From IMG/VR virus record IMGVR_UViG_3300024346_000118, positions 1-47,245 of that record: 47,245 nt of DNA. One strand, given 5' to 3'. The notes under the pieces are model-generated. The model was not told where the DNA came from. It saw only the letters and a program-made list of their open reading frames with translations, and ran no database searches. This document shows positions 16,564 to 24,640 of this stretch, in pieces. The DNA is from a virus. The position numbers and the translations under genes are program-made. Within the stretch, counting starts at the first letter, position 1. Each line of letters starts with the position of its first letter.

Positions 16564-19500
16564 TTATACCGAGATTTGCGAATACCCATCTTCCTTTCGG
16601 ATTTCTATGAGACTATCCACCATATCTCGTGCAGTATCTAAGTGACTTACTATAAGTATGAAGTCAAACTGCGTTTTAAGTAAATTAAACAAGGTTTGCA
16701 TAGAATGCATATGCTCTGCATCAAGAACACCGAACCCCTCATCAATAATTAACATATTAGACTTTGGAAGGTTACTTGCGTTCAATAGTGCCACCCGAAT
16801 CGCCAAACTACTAACGAACCGTTCCATTCCCGAACTGTTCTCTAATGGCCAGATTCTATCAAAATCATAGTTTAATTTACCATTAATATTTTTCCCGTCA
16901 ACTTCCAACGATACTGTAAAATCCACGATCTGTGATAGTATACCATTAATTTCTGCTTCCATGTTAGGAATTGCCTTGCTCATCAGTTCATATGGGATAC
17001 CGTCCCGACCCACTGCTAGCATATAATGATTGTATGCTTCATACGTGAGTTCCAGTTCTTCGGCTTCCTTCAACTTATTCAGCAGTTCTTGCTTCTTTGA
17101 TTCCAATACACTAATATTGCCGTGCGATGTCCGAAGTTTTTGTTCAACGGTTTGCATCATCTTTTTATTCGTGGTAATCTTTTCTTGAATTTGTGCAATA
17201 TCAATATCAATTGCTTGATTATGTAGAATATTTTCTTCGTTGGTTTTATAAATAAGAATTTCATTCTCAATATTAGGAATAGAAATTTCTATTTTTTCAA
17301 GAACGACCTTACAACTTGCCAACACGGTTTTTGACTTTTCTACGTCAAAACCACATGATTCAATTTCTTTCTGGGCAACCAGTGCTTCCTCATATATTTC
17401 CTTATCCATTTCCAAAGGTTTCATCTTATCAATAATCTGTGTAATGGAATCTTCTTGGATTAATCGTTTTGCATTTAACTCGTCCAGTTCATTATTTACT
17501 GCTGCCAAATCTTCAATAACCGATGCATTGTTGGTGACGCACACATCACAATTTAAGTTATATTTGTAACTTGATAGTTTATTCTTAAATTTTGTTTTTT
17601 CATCAATTTTAGTATTCACAACACGAAGAGCACTATTTCCCTTTACCAAAATGTCATTTAACTTATTCCAGTTAGCTACTGATTCTTTAAGAGCACCCAT
17701 ATCATATTGCTCAAAGTCACTTAACGCATCAGTTAAATTCATTTCACTATCAGTCAATGCATATTGTGCAATTGCTACGTCTTCTTGTGCCTTCTTACGA
17801 TTGGTTGTTGCATTAGTTAATGCCTTGGTTAAGTCATCAAGATTACCAGACGTTGGTGGAACGGGACGTTTTAATTCTTGTGTAGAAATTAATACATCAT
17901 CAAGTAACTCACGACTTTCCTTAAGTTCCATGTGTTCTACTTCAATATGAGAAACTTCGTCCTGCGCTGCGTTCAGTTGATTGTGAGTAGATGCAATATT
18001 ATCAGTGACATCCGACTTCTTAAATCGTTTGAGAACTCCCGTAATTTCTTTTGCTTCACCGTGTGCTGCATCAAACAACTTATCAAAGATATTCAATCCC
18101 ATGAACTGAATGAGTAAATCTTTCCGTTCGGAATGGGACTTGTCAATAAAGAGGGCATTACTATTCTGACTACTCAGTGCCGTCATGATGAAATCTTCAT
18201 AAGTACCGACATAAGACCGAATATTTGCGTTCGTATCTCGGCGATCTTCGCCATTTAAATTAAGAATGTCCCCAGTGTCCAACACCTTCCAGAAGGAAGC
18301 GTCAACCTTGACATCGCCATTCTTTTTACGAGTACCAATTCTTTTAATTCCAAAGATTTCATTATTGATTTCAAACGTCAATTCACATTCAAAACTGTCC
18401 TTTCTATTATTGATGATGTGATCACCCTTGAATGCACGCGGAGTCTTGTCATAGAGACAAAACATGATTGCATCCATAATAGAACTCTTACCACTTGCGT
18501 TTGCTGCAAAGATTCCATACACACCCTTCATATTACTAAAATCTATTTCGTTGTTTTCTCCGTATGAAAACATATTAGAAAACTTAAACTTCAGTGGACG
18601 CCAGTGAATATTTCTAGATTGATCGTCATTAATAATTTTATTATTAAGGTCTTTATTGATCGTTTCAATTGCCGTTAACACATCCGTGCCCAACGAAGAG
18701 TGATTACGGAACAACCAATCTGAAATCAATGTATTTTGCAATGATACATCCGTTAAGTTCAACGTGTCATGTACATGAGTAGATGTATTTGCATTGACGA
18801 ATTTACCGGAACGATTTTTATTTACTGACATTTCAATAATATTATACTTGTTTCGTATAGTCGTCACAAGTTTCTTGACTTCTGTATTATCCAAGTCTCC
18901 CGTAAATAATCGCACACGGGCATTGGTTGGCATATATGACGGATATGTAATATTTCCGTTAACAACCTCTAATGTTACATATCCATAATCATTATGAAGG
19001 GGGACAAATTCAAATGTGTGTGACTGCACATCCCACAAACACCATCCGTGGTTATCAAGACTTTCCCCGTGGTTTTGCTGGATAAGAGATGACGCATAGA
19101 CAATTACTGGATTGCTATCTTGGAGCACTTGATGCTTGTGAATGTCACCTAACAACACCATGTCAAATTCGTCAAACGTGGCTACGTGTACGTGTCTATT
19201 TGTAATCGTGAATCCCGCATCGGTCGTTGAACCGTGAACAGGTCCGTGATACAATGCAATTCTATGTGAAGAATCACATTCGTCTGCACGTGGCCATTCT
19301 GTTGCCTCATCAAGAATAGACATGACTGCAAAGTCGGTGTCTGCCACCGTAATAATAGCAGAGTTCTTAATATAATAAAGATTTGGATGTTGTAAACTAT
19401 TCACGATTGGAGTAAGACTATCCAATCTGTTTGTATTGGCAAGATTACAATCGTGGTTTCCTGCGATTAAAATTGTTGGGGCAATGTCGGCAATACTTAC

Positions 19501-19728
19501 CAGAAACTTGGAAGTAACTTCCACCATTTCTGGAGACATATCCGTCTTTGCATGCACGATATCTCCTGCCAATACAATGACAAAATTTTCAAGCTTCTTT
19601 GCACGAATGTCTGCATACAATGTCTTAAACGCTGCTTCATATTCTTCATGCCGACGAAACAACCGAATGTGAATATCGGCAATGTGAACAATAGATTCTA
19701 ATTTAGTAAACGGAACATTTATTTTCAT
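16564..19728 (-). CDS. Single-chain Mre11-Rad50 (SbcD-SbcC, T4 gp47-gp46) fusion
   Basis: This 1054-residue protein combines both halves of the Mre11-Rad50 DNA-end-processing complex. Residues 1-270 are a calcineurin-like nuclease with the full phosphoesterase set: DIH 18-20, GDIVH 55-59, GNHD 90-93, H161 and GDIHKHQ 194-200. From about 385 it is a Rad50/SbcC ATPase: Walker A AANASGKSS 408-416, long coiled coils from about 570 to 900 broken by a zinc hook CDVC 727-730, signature SSGMERF 965-971, Walker B MLIIDEGFGVLD 992-1003 and an SH switch at 1028-1029. No stop or frameshift separates the halves. AAGAAGG precedes the ATG, which overlaps the upstream stop by four bases. It should resect or open DNA ends for recombination-dependent replication. 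Confidence 0.93.
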   Translation of the reverse strand: MKINVPFTKLESIVHIADIHIRLFRRHEEYEAAFKTLYADIRAKKLENFVIVLAGDIVHAKTDMSPEMVEVTSKFLVSIADIAPTILIAGNHDCNLANTNRLDSLTPIVNSLQHPNLYYIKNSAIITVADTDFAVMSILDEATEWPRADECDSSHRIALYHGPVHGSTTDAGFTITNRHVHVATFDEFDMVLLGDIHKHQVLQDSNPVIVYASSLIQQNHGESLDNHGWCLWDVQSHTFEFVPLHNDYGYVTLEVVNGNITYPSYMPTNARVRLFTGDLDNTEVKKLVTTIRNKYNIIEMSVNKNRSGKFVNANTSTHVHDTLNLTDVSLQNTLISDWLFRNHSSLGTDVLTAIETINKDLNNKIINDDQSRNIHWRPLKFKFSNMFSYGENNEIDFSNMKGVYGIFAANASGKSSIMDAIMFCLYDKTPRAFKGDHIINNRKDSFECELTFEINNEIFGIKRIGTRKKNGDVKVDASFWKVLDTGDILNLNGEDRRDTNANIRSYVGTYEDFIMTALSSQNSNALFIDKSHSERKDLLIQFMGLNIFDKLFDAAHGEAKEITGVLKRFKKSDVTDNIASTHNQLNAAQDEVSHIEVEHMELKESRELLDDVLISTQELKRPVPPTSGNLDDLTKALTNATTNRKKAQEDVAIAQYALTDSEMNLTDALSDFEQYDMGALKESVANWNKLNDILVKGNSALRVVNTKIDEKTKFKNKLSSYKYNLNCDVCVTNNASVIEDLAAVNNELDELNAKRLIQEDSITQIIDKMKPLEMDKEIYEEALVAQKEIESCGFDVEKSKTVLASCKVVLEKIEISIPNIENEILIYKTNEENILHNQAIDIDIAQIQEKITTNKKMMQTVEQKLRTSHGNISVLESKKQELLNKLKEAEELELTYEAYNHYMLAVGRDGIPYELMSKAIPNMEAEINGILSQIVDFTVSLEVDGKNINGKLNYDFDRIWPLENSSGMERFVSSLAIRVALLNASNLPKSNMLIIDEGFGVLDAEHMHSMQTLFNLLKTQFDFILIVSHLDTARDMVDSLIEIRKEDGYSQISV

Positions 19729-19952
19729 AATACCTTCTTAGTAAGTAACCATCCTGCAAACAATCCCATTGAAATACCTTTGGGGTCTAACCAAACTGCA
19801 TCGTAACTTTTACAAAAATCTTTCCACGCCATACCCGCCTTTATTGGCGATATCAGTTCATTAGGGTCTATTAGGTCTAACAATTCTTCAATATCAATAA
19901 TATCAACCGCGGACCCTTTTGCTATAAGTTCTATTTCTTCCTTGCGTGTCAT
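19725..19952 (-). CDS. Small acidic protein, unidentified
   Basis: This 75-residue protein has an acidic first half (IDIEELLDLIDPNEL) and a hydrophobic C terminus (GLFAGWLLTKKVL). It is translationally coupled on both sides by four-base ATGA overlaps, between the primase and the Mre11-Rad50 fusion. That position suggests a small accessory factor for the primase or nuclease, but no family is recognised. Confidence 0.65.
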   Translation of the reverse strand: MTRKEEIELIAKGSAVDIIDIEELLDLIDPNELISPIKAGMAWKDFCKSYDAVWLDPKGISMGLFAGWLLTKKVL

Positions 19953-20854
19953 ACGGTAGATAACCTCTGTCCAATAAATTCTTTAAACGTGGTACTACGA
20001 GAATTACTAATTTCTTCCCATGCAGTTTCAAATCCCATTTCCGACGCGTCTTTACCGCGGGTTAAAACCACACGTACATCTATTTCATATTGACGTAATC
20101 GTTGTTCAAGTTTTAACGCGTCGGGTCTGGCATCTTCGTCAAGAAAAATAATTATATTGGATACTTTTTCTTCTAAGATTTTTTGCTCAAGTGATGCCGG
20201 TAACGTTTTACCAAGTAACGGTATAGCATTGCGGCGAAGTGTGATAGCATCAAACATACCCTCACATAAAATTATTTGCTCACTCCAATCTACCATGTTT
20301 TCAAAACAGATAACATTTTTTGATACTGGAGGATTCTTATATTTCATTCCTTCTTCGTAAAAGAGTCGGGCCGTGAAGTAATTGAGCTGGTTGTCTCTAT
20401 CATATGAAGGAAGTATAATTCTATTAGCGTACGGACCTTCTGTGCAAAACCCCATGCGGTATCGTAAAATGTCATTTGATGTAATTCCCCGATGTTTAAG
20501 ATAACTAATTGCGTGATAATATGAGTAATTTTTTTCTACTTTCCACAATGGTTTATACTCGGGTGGAAGCCGAAGTGCTACTTCTGCGGTGGTGGTCTTA
20601 AACTTATGAAGATCAACGTCCCCGAATTCATTTCTAAATTTGTTTAAAAGATCTTTAGAGATATTGAGTTTCTTTAATAACCAAATAATATGACCACCCT
20701 TACTACCGCATATCCAGCATTTCCATTTATTACTTAATATATTAATAGATAATTTCTTTTTGTGCGTATGACAAAAAGGACAAGCAAATAAATACTCGTC
20801 CTTTTGTTGGGTGTAATTACCTAATATTTCTTGTAGAAGTGTAAGTATAGTCAT
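19949..20854 (-). CDS. DnaG-type DNA primase
   Basis: This 301-residue primase makes RNA primers for lagging-strand synthesis. It has a CHC2-type zinc-binding domain (C25, C28, H29 and C46, C49) and a TOPRIM domain with CEGMFDAITL around E198 and the acidic FLDEDARPD around 237-245. It is short compared with bacterial DnaG (about 580 residues) because the C-terminal helicase-interaction domain is missing, as in many phage primases. The start codon lies inside a perfect 8-bp inverted repeat. The gene is coupled downstream to a 75-aa protein and then to Mre11-Rad50, and follows a PD-(D/E)XK nuclease gene. Confidence 0.88.
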   Translation of the reverse strand: MTILTLLQEILGNYTQQKDEYLFACPFCHTHKKKLSINILSNKWKCWICGSKGGHIIWLLKKLNISKDLLNKFRNEFGDVDLHKFKTTTAEVALRLPPEYKPLWKVEKNYSYYHAISYLKHRGITSNDILRYRMGFCTEGPYANRIILPSYDRDNQLNYFTARLFYEEGMKYKNPPVSKNVICFENMVDWSEQIILCEGMFDAITLRRNAIPLLGKTLPASLEQKILEEKVSNIIIFLDEDARPDALKLEQRLRQYEIDVRVVLTRGKDASEMGFETAWEEISNSRSTTFKEFIGQRLSTV

Positions 20855-20860
20855 ACTTAC
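20841..20860 (-). promoter_or_regulatory. Perfect hairpin across the primase start codon
   Basis: Bases 20841-20860 form an 8-bp perfect inverted repeat with a 4-base loop (GTAAGTAT-GACT-ATACTTAC on the minus strand). The primase ATG at 20854 sits at the end of the first arm. In mRNA this would partly hide the start codon. A translational control role is possible but unproven; chance or a protein operator are alternatives. Confidence 0.4.
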
Positions 20861-20869
20861 AATCTAACA

Positions 20870-21235
20870 TCAAACACCACCTTTGTCAACTGGTATAGCT
20901 TTTGTTGTTAACTCAAAAAAATGTTCTACGTCCATTACTACATATGTTTTACTACGATTTCTTTTAAAGAATAGCAATGGTTGGGTACCATCTTTAACAT
21001 TTTTTTCTGCCTGTTCCAACGAGGCCCAGACGTTTAATTTTTCTTGGTTTTTACACTCAGGAGAATACGGAAACACTTTCCGTGCAGCAGGAGATAGTTT
21101 AATATCAGTCCCCGAGTCACCCATGAGCGTAGATACTACGTCATCTGGTTCTAGCTGTGGAAAGTGTTCCAGTATTAAGTCCCGTACAGCGTTTTGTAAA
21201 CGCTTGCCCTTATTTTTGGCCGAACGAGTTTTCAT
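20870..21235 (-). CDS. PD-(D/E)XK-type nuclease, possibly Holliday-junction resolvase-like
   Basis: This 121-residue protein has the small PD-(D/E)XK nuclease layout: a basic helical N terminus (KTRSAKNKGKRLQ), then GDSGTDIKLS with D44, a strand with E60 and K62 (SPECKNQ), and a helix with E74 (WASLEQAEKN). A final strand-helix element follows. The size and the GTDI...ECKNQ spacing fit phage resolvase or replication endonucleases. It precedes the primase by 15 bases and starts the recombination cassette. The exact substrate cannot be told. Confidence 0.7.
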   Translation of the reverse strand: MKTRSAKNKGKRLQNAVRDLILEHFPQLEPDDVVSTLMGDSGTDIKLSPAARKVFPYSPECKNQEKLNVWASLEQAEKNVKDGTQPLLFFKRNRSKTYVVMDVEHFFELTTKAIPVDKGGV

Positions 21236-21256
21236 ATAACCTCTTTAATTATTTAA

Positions 21257-21727
21257 TTAACCGTTTAATCCCGCGGGCGATGGTCCGGCGGCTGAGCCAT
21301 TTACTCTACCCTTTGATAACTGTGGTAGTTTACCAGCAAACGTACTATCTTCTTTTAACCAATTATATTTTTGAAGTAGCGTACTTGCATTACGTGTATC
21401 GCTAACCGTTGTGAAACGATTGTTTGATAAGTACGTATCACCTTTTACAACACCCTTGTCCAACCAACGACTCAATGAATACGTATTGTCAGGACTTCCA
21501 GGCACTTTACCGCCACCGCCGTAACGGAATGCACCTTCTACATTTCGCTTAAATTCCGTTTGCACTTGGTCAGGCGCCGAGGTAGATCCGGCTGACCACG
21601 AATTACGTGCTTCACCATCCAAAAAGTTCACACCATCCTTTGCACCGACTTCAGCAGCTTGTAGACTACGTACGCGTCCAACGTACGTGTTTGCACCTGC
21701 CCCGTTGTATCTTTCTTCCAATGTCAT
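21257..21727 (-). CDS. Unidentified virion-region protein
   Basis: This 156-residue protein is rich in Gly, Ser and Asn. It begins MTLEERYNGAGANTYVGRV and has a Gly/Pro-rich C terminus (GSAAGPSPAGLNG). No catalytic motif, membrane segment or cysteine pair is visible. It follows a structural gene and precedes the replication cassette, so it may be the last gene of the structural set. The function is unknown. Confidence 0.6.
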   Translation of the reverse strand: MTLEERYNGAGANTYVGRVRSLQAAEVGAKDGVNFLDGEARNSWSAGSTSAPDQVQTEFKRNVEGAFRYGGGGKVPGSPDNTYSLSRWLDKGVVKGDTYLSNNRFTTVSDTRNASTLLQKYNWLKEDSTFAGKLPQLSKGRVNGSAAGPSPAGLNG

Positions 21728-21741
21728 ATTATTCTCCGTAA

Positions 21742-22674
21742 TTAGGTATCAAACCTAATAATAAATATCTGGTTAATATCAAAAGTACGTTGTATTGGGT
21801 TTGCAAATTTTGCAACTGCCAGTAATTCATACTTATCATTATATAACCCAACCGATGTTACATACGGTTTTATTATTCTAGACGACATCAAATTGTATAA
21901 ACTATATATATTACTACCACTTATTGGTTTTATATTCTCTCGTATCAGTGATGCCGTTATTTCCCCAGTAGCTTGATATGAGGCGTTCATAGATGGATTA
22001 AACACGGACATATTATAATCGGTGGGTTTTAATGTAACTATTGCTTCATGACGATAGTATTTGACATCACTTTCGTAATCTACATACAGTACTGACCCAC
22101 TTATTAACTTCATTCCCTGCAATCCGATATTCGTGCTAACCGAACCGGTATCATGTTTAATAACTGCTATCCCTTTAGAATAGAATATATTTCCCACAAA
22201 CGTACCTGTGCCCGATTGACTCACGTAGAGATTCCCTACCGAGTCGTCCAAGACGACCTTTCCTGCCTCATCTATAGTTAACGAAAAACTACCTGGACGT
22301 ATTCTATCGCCATAAAATGTTTGACTAACACTTACCACAAATAAATCGTCAGGCAATCCGCTCATACTAGACGTGCTAAATTCGCCATTACTATAAAAAT
22401 ATCCTCTGTCATAAAACAAATGTTTTATGGATCTATGTAAAGAATATTCAAGAAATCCGGTATCCTCGTTTTCTGCCCCAACGGTGTATCTATCGGACGA
22501 ATCGTAATACGAATTTAGACTTGCACGATTTACAACAACTGCACCTTGTAAATAATCAGGAGAAGTTATTTCCATGCCGTACGACGAAGACACCATTTCC
22601 CATGACATGGGAGCCGAATTGTATACGTCTTGTACGGAGTAATCTTTTTTTCCAACAGTCCCGAACATTTTCAT
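21742..22674 (-). CDS. Virion structural protein with shared C-terminal domain
   Basis: This 310-residue protein begins MKMFGTVGKKDYSVQDVYNS and is mostly beta structure rich in Ser, Gly and Tyr. Its last 45 residues, including TSVGLYNDKYELLAVAKFA, match the end of the 390-aa gene upstream (TTVGLYNQENELLAVAKLS), so the two share a C-terminal domain. It is separated from that gene by a strong hairpin at 22694-22738. A structural role, perhaps tail or baseplate decoration, is inferred. Confidence 0.68.
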   Translation of the reverse strand: MKMFGTVGKKDYSVQDVYNSAPMSWEMVSSSYGMEITSPDYLQGAVVVNRASLNSYYDSSDRYTVGAENEDTGFLEYSLHRSIKHLFYDRGYFYSNGEFSTSSMSGLPDDLFVVSVSQTFYGDRIRPGSFSLTIDEAGKVVLDDSVGNLYVSQSGTGTFVGNIFYSKGIAVIKHDTGSVSTNIGLQGMKLISGSVLYVDYESDVKYYRHEAIVTLKPTDYNMSVFNPSMNASYQATGEITASLIRENIKPISGSNIYSLYNLMSSRIIKPYVTSVGLYNDKYELLAVAKFANPIQRTFDINQIFIIRFDT

Positions 22675-22693
22675 ATTTTATTTCCCAATAAAT

Positions 22694-22738
22694 AACTGAC
22701 CACTTCCCATATACATAGTATACAAGTTGTGGTCAGTT
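22694..22738 (-). terminator. Long intergenic hairpin, probable terminator or attenuator
   Basis: The ten bases AACTGACCAC at 22694-22703 pair perfectly with GTGGTCAGTT at 22729-22738. The 25-base loop contains a further short self-complementary stem (TATAC/GTATA). On the minus strand ATTTATT follows; on the plus strand AATTTTTA follows. It lies just after the stop of the 390-aa gene, so it may end or thin out baseplate transcription there. Confidence 0.6.
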
Positions 22739-22761
22739 AATTTTTATGGCTTAGTTACCAA

Positions 22762-23934
22762 TTAGAAATCAAGACGAACCCTCAATAAAACTTCCTCGTC
22801 AAAACTCTTTGGCACAGGCTTGCTTAATTTTGCAACTGCCAACAATTCGTTTTCTTGATTGTACAAACCAACAGTTGTTATGTATACTTTTGGACTATTT
22901 TTAAAGTCTGCATAAATTAACGCACCCGTATCTGGGTTATAGAATGTCGGATTGTTTGAATAGTTGTACTGTTTATTTCTCAACCGAACGAAATAATGGG
23001 TTGATGAGATAGTTTCTGCTGAACGTGCTTTGAATGCCCGTCCGCCCTTTGTTGCCAAATTAAGAGAGATAAATAATCCTGCGTGGTTAAACGCAGACTT
23101 TTCAGCTCCATACGTAATATTTGATGAGTGCGTAACTGGCGCCATTGGACGGATAGCAATAATTTTATTAGCCGAGAAAATATTACTATCATAAAATGGA
23201 GTGGCCAGTTCTATAGTATTCGGACCAACCGTATTTCCCGATGTATTAGCATATAATCCTACGTCACTACAAACTGCATTTGGGTTTAATACAATCAGTC
23301 CAAGATCTGGGTATGCAATCCCGAATCCAGATCCACTAAACGCAGTGGAACTCGTGGCCGAACCAGCAGTACCGTCTAATGCACCGGAAATAATTGCAAA
23401 TGCTCTTCCGGCCTTGGTAGTTGACGTAAGTGTTGCAGATAAACGAGCCTCCCCACTGTTGTCAATATATGTACGAATTCCGTTTGCGCCAGACAATGGA
23501 AGTTCCCAATTACCTGGGTCCAGTTGTTCACGCATTCTTGCTCGTTGAATATTGATGACATAGATGTGGTCGGATTCTACACCATTGAACGTAAACTTAG
23601 TATCACTTGGATCAAGTAGTAAGTTTCTATATTGACTATAGATTGCCTTTGATGCAAGTGTGGATACTTGATTTTCTGCTAAACTGGGCGATCCACCGCC
23701 GTTAATGTGTCCGTATGCAATTGAAAACTGTACTTCTGCGGTAGCAGACGATTCACTTGGATTCAAATTATATACGTCAAAATAATACTCTTTACTGAAC
23801 GGAATCTGATTTTGTGTGTCAATATATAATTCAGATGTTAATGACCCCGTATCACTTGACCACATCCCAGTTGTAATAACTGTTGGATAGGCCTTTACGA
23901 TATCATCCGGTGAAAATGTAGTATAAATACTCAT
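22762..23934 (-). CDS. Virion structural protein with shared C-terminal domain
   Basis: This 390-residue protein starts MSIYTTFSPDDIVKAYPTV. The composition is typical of virion proteins, with many Ser, Asn and Tyr and one cysteine. The region VSTLASKAIYSQYRNLLLD followed by HIYVINIQRARMREQLDPGN looks like a conserved core. The C-terminal domain (TTVGLYNQENELLAVAKLS) is repeated in the 310-aa gene downstream. It is the last gene before a strong hairpin. A tail or baseplate structural role is inferred. Confidence 0.7.
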   Translation of the reverse strand: MSIYTTFSPDDIVKAYPTVITTGMWSSDTGSLTSELYIDTQNQIPFSKEYYFDVYNLNPSESSATAEVQFSIAYGHINGGGSPSLAENQVSTLASKAIYSQYRNLLLDPSDTKFTFNGVESDHIYVINIQRARMREQLDPGNWELPLSGANGIRTYIDNSGEARLSATLTSTTKAGRAFAIISGALDGTAGSATSSTAFSGSGFGIAYPDLGLIVLNPNAVCSDVGLYANTSGNTVGPNTIELATPFYDSNIFSANKIIAIRPMAPVTHSSNITYGAEKSAFNHAGLFISLNLATKGGRAFKARSAETISSTHYFVRLRNKQYNYSNNPTFYNPDTGALIYADFKNSPKVYITTVGLYNQENELLAVAKLSKPVPKSFDEEVLLRVRLDF

Positions 23935-23946
23935 ATGGATTTCCTA

Positions 23947-24588
23947 TTAGGTAATAGTTGCTGGATTGATTGTCACTGGGATAGTGATTGTTGCTCCCGT
24001 CTGATTTCCAATGATTACCAACTGTGTTTCAGTCCGTTGAGTTACGTCACGTGGTCTAATGGTAAAGTCTAGTCCTCTTACAACCACTGCATTGGTCATT
24101 GGGATGTCACCAAAGAATACAGGAACCGTACTTGTTCCAGGTACCGGAGTACTACTTAGTACCGCGGCTTCTCCATCGTACAATATTGCAGTGTATCCAA
24201 ACGTCGGACCATTCAATGTACCGTCACTGGTCGTTGGCTTAATGTTAAACGATGGGTTTGCAGTTGAACTGTATGTGAGTGTAATAGCCGCAGTTCCCAC
24301 TTGAATTGTCGGAATTGCGTTTGTACCTCTGTCAAGCGTTACCAATTTATATCTCAAATTCTGAGTTTCGTCTGGTGAAGCTTCAACAATTGGCATACGT
24401 TCAATTGCACTACCATAATATGCAGTTCCAAGTGGATGTGCAGTATCATACAATCCGTAGTCAATTTCATCATCTGCGACTGCAAACTGTGTGACGTTAA
24501 AGGCCGACCGACCCATTGCCAATAACTCTCTGCCCTTTTTGGTTAAAATAGCATCCACGGTAATTTCATTTCCCGTTAAATATCCCAT
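23947..24588 (-). CDS. Virion structural protein
   Basis: This 213-residue protein starts at the ATG at 24588 (MGYLTGNEITVDAIL), which has GGAG 9 bases upstream; an in-frame TTG three codons earlier is too close to that site. The N terminus (DAILTKKGRELLAMG, FAVADDEIDYGLY) is a pattern seen in virion proteins of large phages. The rest is Thr/Pro-rich beta structure. It follows the 1558-aa baseplate protein and precedes the 390-aa virion protein. The function is not further defined. Confidence 0.7.
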   Translation of the reverse strand: MGYLTGNEITVDAILTKKGRELLAMGRSAFNVTQFAVADDEIDYGLYDTAHPLGTAYYGSAIERMPIVEASPDETQNLRYKLVTLDRGTNAIPTIQVGTAAITLTYSSTANPSFNIKPTTSDGTLNGPTFGYTAILYDGEAAVLSSTPVPGTSTVPVFFGDIPMTNAVVVRGLDFTIRPRDVTQRTETQLVIIGNQTGATITIPVTINPATIT

Positions 24589-24640
24589 ACGTATCAACTC
24601 CGATTATAAGAGGTCTAATATAAATATATAGTGTTACAAT

